Part shown: positions 8,500 to 16,517 of the stretch, one piece after another | Layout: the number at the start of each line of letters is the position of its first letter | Position numbering within the stretch: position 1 is the first letter of the stretch | DNA from: Novispirillum itersonii subsp. itersonii ATCC 12639 | GTDB taxonomy: Bacteria > Pseudomonadota > Alphaproteobacteria > Rhodospirillales > Rhodospirillaceae | Direction: 5' to 3' | NCBI RefSeq assembly: GCF_000381985.1 | Contig: NZ_KB907339.1 | Coordinates: 276,970 to 340,969, forward strand | Length of the DNA stretch: 64,000 nt | Made by a program: the position numbers and the translations under genes | The notes under the pieces: model-generated | Seen by the model: only the letters and a program-made list of their open reading frames with translations | What the model was told of the DNA's origin: nothing | The model's database searches: none

Positions 8500-8748
8500 A
8501 TGGAGATTTTCGGAGAGAGGGGCGTGGAAGCTTTAGGGGATTATCTAAACGTGACGGGGATCGTCGTCACACTAATTTCTATTGGGGTGACGATTGCCGG
8601 GTTCTTCACTGTAAAGACTCTGATGAAAAAGACGCACATCAACAAGCAGACGCAGAAAAACAAGGGCAGCGGAATCGTCATTCAGTCCGGCCGAGACACA
8701 AACTATCCGGCTTCGCCCAGGGCGGGAGGGGGTAAGGATGGCCGATAA
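8500..8748 (+). CDS. Small single-pass membrane protein with IQSGRDTN motif
   Basis: An 82-residue protein with one hydrophobic segment (about 19-41, VTGIVVTLISIGVTIAGFF), a basic stretch (KKTHINKQTQKNK) and the motif GIVIQSGRDTN at 59-68. The ATG at 8500 has no good ribosome site. A GTG at 8524 is preceded by GGAGAGAGG at ideal spacing and may be the real start, losing eight residues without touching the membrane segment. It overlaps the next gene by 11 bp, implying coupled translation. I do not recognise the family. The shared motif and overlap say it works with the downstream protein. Confidence 0.7.
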   Translation: MEIFGERGVEALGDYLNVTGIVVTLISIGVTIAGFFTVKTLMKKTHINKQTQKNKGSGIVIQSGRDTNYPASPRAGGGKDGR

Positions 8749-9802
8749 GAACGACCAAGACCAAGAAGTCGGTGAAAACTCCTTCGCCATCCAGTCTGGC
8801 CGAGACACAAATATCGGTCTTTCGCCGGAACAGATGGGGGTGATTTTGGAAGCCTTGGCAAAGCAGCTTCCAGCCTATACGGCAGTAGCCCGACAGATCG
8901 TTGACGACCGCCTTGAAAAATTTGAGGAAAGGCTGATTCTGCGCTTCACAACAGACGAAAATGCCAACAGTGAAGCCTTTAAAGACCCTGACTTCCAGTC
9001 CCTCTTGACACGAGGCCAGCATGCTTATGCACGGTCTGGCGATGAGATGATCCAAGAGACTCTCGTGGACCTAATTGTCGAACGGTCAAAACACGGCAAG
9101 CGGTCCCGGCTTTCGTTGTCGCTCAACGATGCCGTCGAAAAGTCGGCGCTTCTTACGGTTAATGAGTTCGCCGAGATTACCCTGATCTTCAGCATCCATC
9201 ATGTCCGTATTATAAACTGGGTTTCGCCTGAAAGTCTTGGACGCTTCCTGTCTGACACGGCTGGTGAACTGCTTCCATTCATCGAAAACACGACATCGAG
9301 CTATGCATACATGCAGTCGCTCGGCTGTGGGAGCCTCAACAACATCACCTCGCTTCCCTTCGGTGATGTATTTAATGACAGGTTCCGTTTGGTGTTTTCC
9401 CCGCCTCATATGATCGAGAATGTGGCACAGCGACTGGGACAGCAACTGCTGGATTTCTTGATCGCCAACGACCTGATCAAGAGGTTCAATCCAGAGAACG
9501 TTAGCGAGGTGCGCTTCGATGCCTGCAGCCATATAGAATTCGCTCAAAGGCTGGCGGCAACCTCGCTTGACCAAGAAGACCAAAACAAAATTAAAGTTCT
9601 GGTGGAGGAAGGGCTTCCGACGGTCGAGGATTTCCGCAAGGCCGTGACCGATGTGTTTCCGAAATTTGAGCAGCTAAAAGCGGCCTGGGACGACACACCG
9701 ATCAATAAATTCACCTTAACGACCACAGGCATCGCCATCGGCCATACAAACTTCTACCGCCTTAGCAAGCTTAGCCCTCCGCTGAGCATCTGGATTCAAT
9801 AG
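8738..9802 (+). CDS. LPO_1073/Vpar_1526-like protein
   Basis: A 354-residue soluble protein without signal peptide or membrane segment. After a polar leader it has ENSFAIQSGRDTNIGLSPEQ (motif IQSGRDTN at 18-25). A helical part follows (EALAKQLPAYTAVARQIVDDRLEKF), then FQSLLTRGQHAYARSGDEM and LVDLIVERSKHGKRSRLSLS. From memory these resemble the uncharacterised LPO_1073/Vpar_1526 family, whose members also begin with an asparagine/glycine-rich strand. No catalytic motif is apparent. GGGAGGGGGTAAGG precedes the ATG. It sits with IS debris between core genes, so acquisition by transfer is likely. Function is unknown; a conflict or defence role is only a guess. Confidence 0.7.
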   Translation: MADKNDQDQEVGENSFAIQSGRDTNIGLSPEQMGVILEALAKQLPAYTAVARQIVDDRLEKFEERLILRFTTDENANSEAFKDPDFQSLLTRGQHAYARSGDEMIQETLVDLIVERSKHGKRSRLSLSLNDAVEKSALLTVNEFAEITLIFSIHHVRIINWVSPESLGRFLSDTAGELLPFIENTTSSYAYMQSLGCGSLNNITSLPFGDVFNDRFRLVFSPPHMIENVAQRLGQQLLDFLIANDLIKRFNPENVSEVRFDACSHIEFAQRLAATSLDQEDQNKIKVLVEEGLPTVEDFRKAVTDVFPKFEQLKAAWDDTPINKFTLTTTGIAIGHTNFYRLSKLSPPLSIWIQ

Positions 9803-9808
9803 GCCGCA

Positions 9809-10012
9809 GCGGAAAATCCGCAGCATATGACCTTTGACAAACAACAGTATTGTTCACGGACTTGACGGTCCGCGCAGAAATTGATAGCCAAAACCGCTAT
9901 TCCGTTATCTACGTCAGATCAGACATTCTGTCTGATCTGGCTGACTGCCGTTAGCTCAGAGAGCGTGAGAGGCTAAGCCTCTCACGCAGGGGTGTGGGGA
10001 TAAGATCCCCAC
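9809..10012. repeat. Cluster of six to seven consecutive perfect hairpins
   Basis: Between the LPO_1073-like stop and ruvX I find these inverted repeats: 9809-9821 (GCGGA/TCCGC), 9840-9854 (AACAA/TTGTT), 9857-9872 (CGGAC/GTCCG), 9884-9900 (ATAGC/GCTAT), 9915-9939 (11-bp stem around CAGATCAGACA, loop TTC), 9963-9987 (11-bp stem GCGTGAGAGGC, loop TAA) and 9994-10012 (8-bp stem GTGGGGAT, loop AAG). None has a T-tract. The last two resemble REP-type palindromes elsewhere in the window, for example GCGGGC-TAA-GCCCGC at 39140. It may be a structured RNA, a REP cluster, or the end of a mobile block. Confidence 0.6.
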
Positions 10013-10038
10013 GCTTCACGCTCCCAACTCCCACACCC

Positions 10039-10584
10039 TCACCCCAACGCATCCAGAAAGCCCTGAAGGATATAGGCCGCCGCTGACTGGTCGACGGTTT
10101 CGGCGCGGCGTTTGCGGGAGAGGTCCATTTCCTCGATCATCATCCGCTGCACGGCGACGGTGGAGAGGCGTTCGTCCCAGAACGCCACCGGCAGGGCGGC
10201 GACCGGGGTTTGTTTGGTCCGCAGGTTCAGGGCGAACTGGCGGGTGGACTGGCAGCGTTTGCCTTCGCTGCCGTCCATTTCGCGCGGCAGGCCCAGCACC
10301 AGCCCGGCGACCTCGTGCTTTTTGACCACGGCGGCCAGTTCGTCCACATCCTGCGTGAACTTGGTGCGGCGGATGGTCAGCAGGGGTGTTGCCACCATCA
10401 GCAGGGCGTCGGACAGGGCAAGGCCGATGGTTTTGGTGCCCAGATCCAGCCCCAGCAGGCGGCCGTGGCGGGGCAGCAGGGCCTTCATCTCCGCCGGGGT
10501 CAGGTCCGCAGGGCGGGCAGGGCGGGGGGCGGGGCTCTCCGGCAGGGCTGCGGGGGGCTGGTTCTCAGGGTTGCGGTCGTCCAT
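10039..10584 (-). CDS. ruvX: Putative Holliday junction resolvase RuvX (YqgF family)
   Basis: A 181-residue RNase H-fold protein, proposed in E. coli to act in 16S rRNA 5'-end processing and called a Holliday junction resolvase by homology. Motifs are LLGLDLGTKTIGLALSD with the first acidic residue, LVLGLPREMDGSEGKRCQ, FWDERLSTVAVQRMM, and VDQSAAAYILQGFLD with the last acidic residue. A 30-residue proline/alanine-rich leader precedes the fold. I start at the ATG at 10584; the frame stays open further upstream, but that part is antisense to gatC and gatA. It is divergent from gatC. Confidence 0.92.
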   Translation of the reverse strand: MDDRNPENQPPAALPESPAPRPARPADLTPAEMKALLPRHGRLLGLDLGTKTIGLALSDALLMVATPLLTIRRTKFTQDVDELAAVVKKHEVAGLVLGLPREMDGSEGKRCQSTRQFALNLRTKQTPVAALPVAFWDERLSTVAVQRMMIEEMDLSRKRRAETVDQSAAAYILQGFLDALG

Positions 10585-10690
10585 GCCGGGTGCTACCTTC
10601 CGCCGGTTTTTCCAGTATTCTCTTTCCTGCGGTGCCGTCCGGCCCGCAGGGTGTGTACAGACACTTACTCCCACCAGGAGACACTTTTCA

Positions 10691-10978
10691 ATGTCGCTTG
10701 ACAGAGACACCGTCAGGAAGATCGCCTTCCTTTCCCGCATCGAGGTGGCCGACGAAAAGCTCGAACCCCTCGCGGGCCAGCTTTCCGGCATTCTCGACTG
10801 GTTCGAGCAGCTGAAGGAAGTGGATACCGACGGCGTCCAACCGATGTCGAGCGTCACCGATGCCGTGCTGCGGTGGCGCGATGACGTCATCACCGATGGC
10901 GGCATCCCGGAAAAGATTCTCGCCAATGCCCCGGAAGCCATGGATGGCTTCTTCACCGTGCCGAAGGTGGTCGAGTAA
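10691..10978 (+). CDS. gatC: Asp/Glu-tRNA amidotransferase subunit C
   Basis: This 95-residue subunit stabilises GatA and bridges it to GatB in the complex that converts Glu-tRNA(Gln) and Asp-tRNA(Asn) to the amidated forms. It begins [20 protein letters not shown], contains [20 protein letters not shown], then a [16 protein letters not shown] belt and an [16 protein letters not shown] tail, all standard. CAGGAGA lies upstream. Its stop overlaps the gatA start (TAATG). Confidence 0.95.
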   Translation: MSLDRDTVRKIAFLSRIEVADEKLEPLAGQLSGILDWFEQLKEVDTDGVQPMSSVTDAVLRWRDDVITDGGIPEKILANAPEAMDGFFTVPKVVE

Positions 10979-12453
10979 TGACGTCGCTTCTGGATCTGAG
11001 TCTGGCCGAAGCCCGCGACGGGCTGCGCGCCAAGGAATTCACTGCCGTGGAACTGACCGATGCCTATCTGGGCATGGTCGAAAAGCACCGCGACCTGAAC
11101 GCCTATATCACCGAAACCCCGGATCTGGCCCGGGAACAGGCCAAGGCCGCCGATGCCGCCCTTGCCGCCGGCACTGCCGGGGCAATGGCCGGGATTCCGG
11201 TCGGCATCAAGGATCTGTTCTGCACCGAAGGCGTGCTGACCACTGCCGCCAGCCACATTCTGGACGGTTTTAAGCCGCCCTATGAAAGCACCGTCTCCGC
11301 CAACCTGAAGAAGGCCGGTGCGGTGATGCTGGGCAAGCTGAACCTTGATGAATTCGCCATGGGCGGATCGAACCAGACCAGCTATTACGGCCCGGCGAAA
11401 AACCCGTGGAAGGCCGAAGGCTCTGACGTTGATCTGGTGCCCGGCGGGTCCTCCGGCGGGTCTGCCGCTGCCGTGTCCGCCCGCATGGCGCTGGCCGCCA
11501 CCGGCACCGACACCGGCGGGTCGATCCGTCAGCCTGCCGCCTACTGCGGCATCACCGGCATTAAGCCGACCTATGGCCGCTGCTCCCGCTTCGGGATCAT
11601 CGCCTATGCCAGCTCGCTGGATCAGGCCGGTCCGATGACCCGCACCGTCCGCGATGCGGCGATCATGCTTGGCTCCATGGCCGGGTTTGACCCGAAGGAT
11701 TCCACCTCTGCCGATGTGGCCCTGCCGGACTTTGAAGCGGCGCTGACCGGCGACATCCGGGGCCTGAAGGTCGGGATCCCGCAGGAATACCGCCCGGAAG
11801 GTCTGGACCCGGAAATCAACGCCCTGTGGGATAAGGGCATCGACATGCTGAAGGCCGCCGGGGCCGAGGTGGTCGATATCAGCCTGCCGCACACCAAGTA
11901 TGCGCTGGCGACCTATTACATCATCGCCCCGGCGGAAGCCTCTTCCAACCTCGCCCGCTATGACGGCCTGCGCTTCGGCCTGCGGGTTGAGGGCAAGACG
12001 CTGGATGAGATGTACGCCAAAACCCGCGCCGCCGGGTTTGGGGAGGAAGTGCAGCGCCGGATCCTGATGGGCACCTATGTGCTGTCCGCCGGGTATTACG
12101 ATGCCTATTACCTGAAGGCGCAGCGCGTCCGCGCCCGCATTGCCGAAGACTTCCGCAATGCCTTCAAGACCGTTGATGTCATCCTGACCCCGACCGCGCC
12201 GACCCCGGCGTTCGGCATCGGGGCCAATATGGATGACCCGATTGCCATGTACCTGAACGACGTTTTCACCGTGCCGACCTCGCTGGCCGGTCTGCCGGGC
12301 CTGTCGGTGCCGGTCGGGCTGTCGTCCACCGGTCTGCCGCTGGGCCTGCAGCTCATCGGCCGCCCGTTCGACGAAGAAACCGTGCTGCGGGCCGGGGATG
12401 TGCTGGAAAAGGCTGCTGGCTTCTCCGCCGTGCCGTCGCTGGTGAAGGGATAA
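10978..12453 (+). CDS. gatA: Asp/Glu-tRNA amidotransferase subunit A
   Basis: The glutaminase subunit (491 residues) hydrolyses glutamine and sends ammonia to GatB. It belongs to the amidase-signature family. The Ser-cisSer-Lys triad is visible as K78 in [11 protein letters not shown]158 in [12 protein letters not shown] and nucleophile S182 in [12 protein letters not shown]. Length and order are normal. It lies between gatC and gatB in one transcription unit, with four bases between its stop and gatB. Confidence 0.97.
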   Translation: MTSLLDLSLAEARDGLRAKEFTAVELTDAYLGMVEKHRDLNAYITETPDLAREQAKAADAALAAGTAGAMAGIPVGIKDLFCTEGVLTTAASHILDGFKPPYESTVSANLKKAGAVMLGKLNLDEFAMGGSNQTSYYGPAKNPWKAEGSDVDLVPGGSSGGSAAAVSARMALAATGTDTGGSIRQPAAYCGITGIKPTYGRCSRFGIIAYASSLDQAGPMTRTVRDAAIMLGSMAGFDPKDSTSADVALPDFEAALTGDIRGLKVGIPQEYRPEGLDPEINALWDKGIDMLKAAGAEVVDISLPHTKYALATYYIIAPAEASSNLARYDGLRFGLRVEGKTLDEMYAKTRAAGFGEEVQRRILMGTYVLSAGYYDAYYLKAQRVRARIAEDFRNAFKTVDVILTPTAPTPAFGIGANMDDPIAMYLNDVFTVPTSLAGLPGLSVPVGLSSTGLPLGLQLIGRPFDEETVLRAGDVLEKAAGFSAVPSLVKG

Positions 12454-12457
12454 GAGT

Positions 12458-13912
12458 ATGAGCTACATCATCAAAGGGGAAACCGGCGACTGGGAACTGG
12501 TGATCGGGCTGGAAGTCCACGCTCAGGTCATTTCCAACGCCAAGCTGTTTTCCGGTGCTGCCACCGCCTTCGGGGCGGACGCCAATACGCAGGTGTCGTT
12601 CGTTGATGCCGGGTTCCCCGGTATGCTGCCGACCATCAACAGCGTCTGCGTGGAGCAGGCGGTGCGCACCGGTCTCGGCCTGAAGGCCAAGATCAACAAG
12701 CGCAGCGTGTTTGCCCGCAAGAACTACTTTTACGCCGATCTGCCGCAGGGCTACCAGATCAGCCAGTTCGACCTGCCGATCGTCGGGGAAGGGGAAATCA
12801 TCCTCGACCTGCCGGACGGCACCAGCCGCACGGTTGGCATTGAACGCCTGCATCTGGAACAGGACGCCGGGAAGTCGGTGCACGACCAGCACCCCAGCAA
12901 GTCGTTCATCGACCTTAACCGCTCCGGCGTCGCGCTGATGGAAATCGTGTCGAAGCCGGACATGCGCACCCCGGAAGAAGCCGGGGCCTATCTGCGCAAG
13001 CTGCGGGCGATCCTGCGCTATCTGGAAACCTGCGACGGCAACATGGACGAAGGCTCCATGCGCTGTGACGTCAACGTCTCCGTCCGCAAGGCCGGGGAGC
13101 CGTACCGCACCCGCTGCGAGATCAAGAACGTCAACTCCGTCCGTTTCGTGATGCAGGCGATCGAGATCGAAGCCAAGCGCCACGTCGAGGTGTACGAAAG
13201 CGGCGGCGACATCGTGCAGGAAACCCGCCTGTTCGACCCGAACCGGGGGGAAACCCGGTCGATGCGCAGTAAGGAACATGCGCACGATTACCGCTACTTC
13301 CCCGACCCGGATCTGCTGCCGCTGGAATTCGACGATGCCTTCGTCGAAGCCATCAGGGTGACCCTGCCGGAGCTGCCGGACGAGAAGAAGGCCCGCTTCG
13401 TCGAGACCTACGGCATGACCGGCTATGACGCCGGGGTGCTGGTGATGGAAAAAGAAACCGCCGCTTACTTCGAAGAGGCCGCCAAGGGCCGCGACGGCAA
13501 GCAGGTGGCCAACTGGCTGATCACCACCCTGTTCGGCGGCCTGAACAAGAAGGGCCTGTCGATCACCGAAAGCCCGATCAGCCCGGCGCAGCTCGGCCAG
13601 CTGGTCGATCTGGTCAACGACAACACCATCTCCGGCCGTCTGGCCAAAGACGTGTTCGAGATCATGCTGGAAGAGGGCAAGGACCCCGCCGTCATCGTCG
13701 AAGAACGCGGCATGAAGCAGGTGACCGATACCGGCGCGATTGAAGCTGCCTGTGACGCGGTGATTGCCGCCAACCCGGATAAGGCGCAGGACGTGCGCGA
13801 CGGGAAGGAAAAGCTGATCGCCTGGTTCATCGGGCAGGTGATGAAGGCGACGCAGGGCAAGGCCAACCCCGGCATGCTTCAGGAGATCCTGAAGAAAAAG
13901 CTGCTGGGCTAA
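12458..13912 (+). CDS. gatB: Asp/Glu-tRNA amidotransferase subunit B
   Basis: The kinase/transamidase subunit (484 residues) activates misacylated tRNA with ATP and amidates it. It starts [15 protein letters not shown] and contains the metal and nucleotide region [28 protein letters not shown], and [19 protein letters not shown]. Near the C-terminus is the YqeY-like tRNA-binding tail ([17 protein letters not shown]). It is the last gene of gatCAB, followed by a strong terminator. Confidence 0.97.
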   Translation: MSYIIKGETGDWELVIGLEVHAQVISNAKLFSGAATAFGADANTQVSFVDAGFPGMLPTINSVCVEQAVRTGLGLKAKINKRSVFARKNYFYADLPQGYQISQFDLPIVGEGEIILDLPDGTSRTVGIERLHLEQDAGKSVHDQHPSKSFIDLNRSGVALMEIVSKPDMRTPEEAGAYLRKLRAILRYLETCDGNMDEGSMRCDVNVSVRKAGEPYRTRCEIKNVNSVRFVMQAIEIEAKRHVEVYESGGDIVQETRLFDPNRGETRSMRSKEHAHDYRYFPDPDLLPLEFDDAFVEAIRVTLPELPDEKKARFVETYGMTGYDAGVLVMEKETAAYFEEAAKGRDGKQVANWLITTLFGGLNKKGLSITESPISPAQLGQLVDLVNDNTISGRLAKDVFEIMLEEGKDPAVIVEERGMKQVTDTGAIEAACDAVIAANPDKAQDVRDGKEKLIAWFIGQVMKATQGKANPGMLQEILKKKLLG

Positions 13913-13939
13913 AGCCTTCTGTCAGAATGCTGGAAAACA

Positions 13940-13966
13940 GGGCTCCGGGAAACCGGGGCCCTTTTT
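13940..13966 (+). terminator. Terminator of the gatCAB operon
   Basis: GGGCTCCGG pairs with CCGGGGCCC (one G-T pair) over a GAAA loop, followed by TTTTT. It starts 28 bases after the gatB stop. Confidence 0.85.
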
Positions 13967-14056
13967 CGTGGGCTTCCGGGGGGATATCATCCCCGGACAG
14001 AGTCCGCTACGTGCCATGAGGATGGGGCACGGGGCCAGACGAAAGGCAGAACAGCG

Positions 14057-14437
14057 ATGCCGGTCACGTTACAGCAGTGGGATGGTCTGTATGCGGTGGC
14101 GCAGTTGCCGCCCGATGCCCCGTTCCCGGATTGGATCAATGGGCCGGGGATGGTGACCGTCACCCGCGCCGATGATGAGCTGTCGGTGGTCTGCCGTCAG
14201 GACCGGGTGCCGGAAGACGGGGTGCGGGCTGACCGTGGCTGGCGGTGCCTGAAGCTGCTGGGGCCGTTTGCGTTCAACGAAACCGGCATTGTGCTGTCGG
14301 TGATCCGCCCGCTGTCAGAGAACGGGATCGGTATCTTTGTGATCTCCACCTTCAACGGCGACTTTCTGCTGGTCAAGGCGGCAGACCTGCCCGCTGCCGG
14401 GGTGCTGCTGGCGCAGGCAGGTCATACCGTGTGCTGA
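14057..14437 (+). CDS. ACT-domain protein (CASTOR-like)
   Basis: A 126-residue protein with two ACT-like halves. An N-terminal beta-rich segment has LYAVAQLPPDAPFPDWI and a C-terminal ACT core is NETGIVLSVIRPLSENGIGIFVISTFNGDFLLVKAADL. The phrase LSENGIGIF.IST...D..LVK is typical of stand-alone ACT proteins that bind an amino acid. No enzyme domain is fused, so it is probably a small-molecule sensor with unknown partner. It stands alone and converges with the mbnH-like gene 5 bp away. Confidence 0.8.
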   Translation: MPVTLQQWDGLYAVAQLPPDAPFPDWINGPGMVTVTRADDELSVVCRQDRVPEDGVRADRGWRCLKLLGPFAFNETGIVLSVIRPLSENGIGIFVISTFNGDFLLVKAADLPAAGVLLAQAGHTVC

Positions 14438-14442
14438 TGCTG

Positions 14443-15564
14443 TTACCGGCTCCACGGGTCGGCAAAGCGGGGGTCGGTCGGCAGGGTCAGGTCGGTCAGG
14501 CTTTCCAGAAAGGCGACCAGATCGGCTTTCTCGGTCGCTGACAGATCAATCCGGGCAATCAGTCCGCTTTTGTGCGGGGTGGTGCGGCCATCCCCCGCCA
14601 GCGGGCCGGTTTCAAGTTTCCGCCCGCCATCGGAATAAATGTCCACCACCGCCGCCAGAGTGGCGACCGATCCATCGTGCATATAGGGCGCGGTCAGGGC
14701 GATGTTGCGCAGTGACGGGGCACGGAAGGCGCCCATATCCTCCTGCCGTCCGGACAGTTCAAAAATACCCCGGTTGGGGAAAGGATAGGCCCCGGTGCCG
14801 CCGATGTTATACAGCCCGGTGTTATGAAACGGGGTCTCCACCTCGCGGCTGCGGGCATGGGCGACCTGATCGTTAAAGTTAAAGCTGCCGTGGCAGTGAT
14901 GGCATTCCGCCCGTTCGCCAAAAAACAGATCACGCCCCCGCTGTTCCGCCGGGGTCAGCTCCAGCCTGCCCTGAAGGCTGCGGTCATAGCGGCTGTCGGC
15001 TGAGACCAGCGCCCGCTGGAAGCTGGAAATCGCCTGAATCACCCGGTGCAGGGTGACCGGCTGCGGGTCGTCGGGGAAGGCGGCGGAAAACAGCGGGGCG
15101 TAAACGGGCTCGGCCTTCAGGCGGTCAAGGATCAGCGGTCTGGTGTGGTCGGTCACCCCCATTTCCACCGGGTCGTCGCCAAACAGCGGGTTTTCCATCT
15201 GGGATTCCAGCGAGACCAAGGCGGGGTTGGCCCAGGTGTAGGTGGCATTCCAGGCGGAATTGACCACCGTCGGCGCATTGCGGTGGGTGTGTGCGCCGGT
15301 CGAGCCCGGCGAGACTGCCCGCCCGTCGGTAAAGGCCAGCGCCTGAAGATGGCAGGATGAGCAGGCCGTGGTGCCATTGCCTGACAGGCGACGGTCGTAA
15401 AACAGATGACGGCCCAGCTCGACTTTTTCTGTCGTCATCGGGTTATCGGCAGGCACCCGGGGCGGGGGGATGTAGTCTGGCAGAGACCACGCCCAGTCCC
15501 CTGCCGCCGCAGACAGCGGCAGCAGAAGACCCGCCAGCAGGGGCAGCAGGGCTGGGCGGCCCAT
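14443..15564 (-). CDS. mbnH: MbnH-like di-haem peroxidase
   Basis: A 373-residue periplasmic protein of the MauG/cytochrome c peroxidase superfamily with two haem-attachment motifs, CSSCH (TTACSSCHLQALAFTDGR) and CHHCH (ECHHCHGSFNFND). A signal peptide (MGRPALLPLLAGLLLPLSAAAG) follows the ATG at 15564, which overlaps the mbnP stop as TGATG. Later conserved parts are FHNTGLYNIGG and FRAPSLRNIALTAPYMHDGS. In methanotrophs MbnH oxidises a tryptophan of its partner MbnP to kynurenine. The immediate MbnP neighbour makes the same chemistry likely here. Generic cytochrome c peroxidase is the alternative. Confidence 0.85.
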   Translation of the reverse strand: MGRPALLPLLAGLLLPLSAAAGDWAWSLPDYIPPPRVPADNPMTTEKVELGRHLFYDRRLSGNGTTACSSCHLQALAFTDGRAVSPGSTGAHTHRNAPTVVNSAWNATYTWANPALVSLESQMENPLFGDDPVEMGVTDHTRPLILDRLKAEPVYAPLFSAAFPDDPQPVTLHRVIQAISSFQRALVSADSRYDRSLQGRLELTPAEQRGRDLFFGERAECHHCHGSFNFNDQVAHARSREVETPFHNTGLYNIGGTGAYPFPNRGIFELSGRQEDMGAFRAPSLRNIALTAPYMHDGSVATLAAVVDIYSDGGRKLETGPLAGDGRTTPHKSGLIARIDLSATEKADLVAFLESLTDLTLPTDPRFADPWSR

Positions 15565-16439
15565 CACCGCACATCCACGGCACGGAACACCGGCGGCTGT
15601 CCCGGTGTGACCGGCTGACCATTGGTCAGGGACAGGCCAAGGGTGCCGAACACCGCCGGGCAATCGGGGTCTGTCGGGCCGCTCATACAGCCGACAGCCC
15701 CGCCCTGATCCCGGGTCAGGTCGGTGCCGCTGAACAGGGCGGTCAGGTCAAGTGCCACCGCCTGCCGGGCCGGATCGAAGGCGGGCAGGGTGACCGGCAG
15801 CCGGTTGGGGCGCTGGCAGGTGACCGTGCCGCCCTGCGCCGGATTGCCGGTGCAGTCGGTTGACCCGAGATGCAGGAACCATGTGGCGGTTTTGGCCCCA
15901 TCCGGCTTGGTCACGCCGCCGGTGGGGGTGACCTCCACCTTCATAAACTTCCGCCCGGCTTGCCAGCTCCAGTTCATTGCCACCACGTCCAGCGGGGCGG
16001 GGGTGACCTCAACACTGGTATGGTTGAGGGTTTCTGGAACGCCAACCGTAAAACGAAGACCGGAATACGTTCCGGCAGGAAGAGTGCCACGGATCACCGG
16101 GTTGGTGGCGGCGGTGCCCGCACAGTCCGGGCCGCCGGTCTCAAGGTCGATCAGGGCGACCCCCGGCTGTTGCCAGTCATTGGCGGGCAGGGTGACCGGC
16201 ACGGCGGTTCCGGTGGTGTCAATCAGGGCAATATCCTGCACGTACAGGCGGGCATCGCGCAGGGTGGCGGTGACGGCGGGGGTGCCCAGCGGGCCGAAGG
16301 GGCCGCCGCAGTAAACCGGGGCAGTCCCGGCCCGCAGGGTGAAGGCGATTTCGACCGTCTGGGTCTGCGGCGGGGTGGTGCCGCAGGCGGTCAGGGTGGC
16401 AAGGGCAAGGCCACAGAGGGCAGGCAGGGACAGACGCAT
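15564..16439 (-). CDS. mbnP: MbnP-family copper-binding lipoprotein
   Basis: A 291-residue lipoprotein: the signal MRLSLPALCGLALATLTAC ends in lipobox LTAC-G. The body is beta-rich and has the cysteine pattern of the family: YCGG, DCAGT, STDCTGN with TVTCQRP, and GCMSGPTDPDC. The segment VVAMNWSWQAGRKFMKVEV carries tryptophans in the position where methanotroph MbnP has the Trp turned into kynurenine to bind copper. GGGGAG precedes the chosen ATG (16439); an upstream ATG at 16466 would spoil the signal peptide. It is translationally coupled to mbnH. Metal identity is inferred from homologues. Confidence 0.85.
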   Translation of the reverse strand: MRLSLPALCGLALATLTACGTTPPQTQTVEIAFTLRAGTAPVYCGGPFGPLGTPAVTATLRDARLYVQDIALIDTTGTAVPVTLPANDWQQPGVALIDLETGGPDCAGTAATNPVIRGTLPAGTYSGLRFTVGVPETLNHTSVEVTPAPLDVVAMNWSWQAGRKFMKVEVTPTGGVTKPDGAKTATWFLHLGSTDCTGNPAQGGTVTCQRPNRLPVTLPAFDPARQAVALDLTALFSGTDLTRDQGGAVGCMSGPTDPDCPAVFGTLGLSLTNGQPVTPGQPPVFRAVDVR

Positions 16440-16480
16440 GAGAGGGGACTCCCCGTGGGGCTGCATTGACCGATGGAAGA

Positions 16481-16509
16481 CCCCCCGCTCCGGCAGGCGG
16501 GGCGGGGGG
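16481..16509 (-). promoter_or_regulatory. Intercistronic GC hairpin between receptor and mbnP
   Basis: On the minus strand CCCCCCGC pairs perfectly with GCGGGGGG, followed by TCTTCC. It lies nine bases after the receptor stop. It could be a partial attenuator or a 3' stability element that sets the receptor:MbnP ratio. Confidence 0.4.
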
Positions 16510-16517
16510 ATGGCGGA

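Noticed and set aside
9951..10020. tRNA-like wording (TTAGCTCAGAGAGC, then stems)
   Set aside because: The would-be anticodon stem is 11 bp and the T-arm stem 8 bp with a three-base loop; there is no GTTCGA loop, acceptor stem or CCA end.
10585..11892. Long minus-strand frame extending ruvX upstream
   Set aside because: It is antisense to gatC and gatA; RuvX homology begins only after the ATG at 10584.
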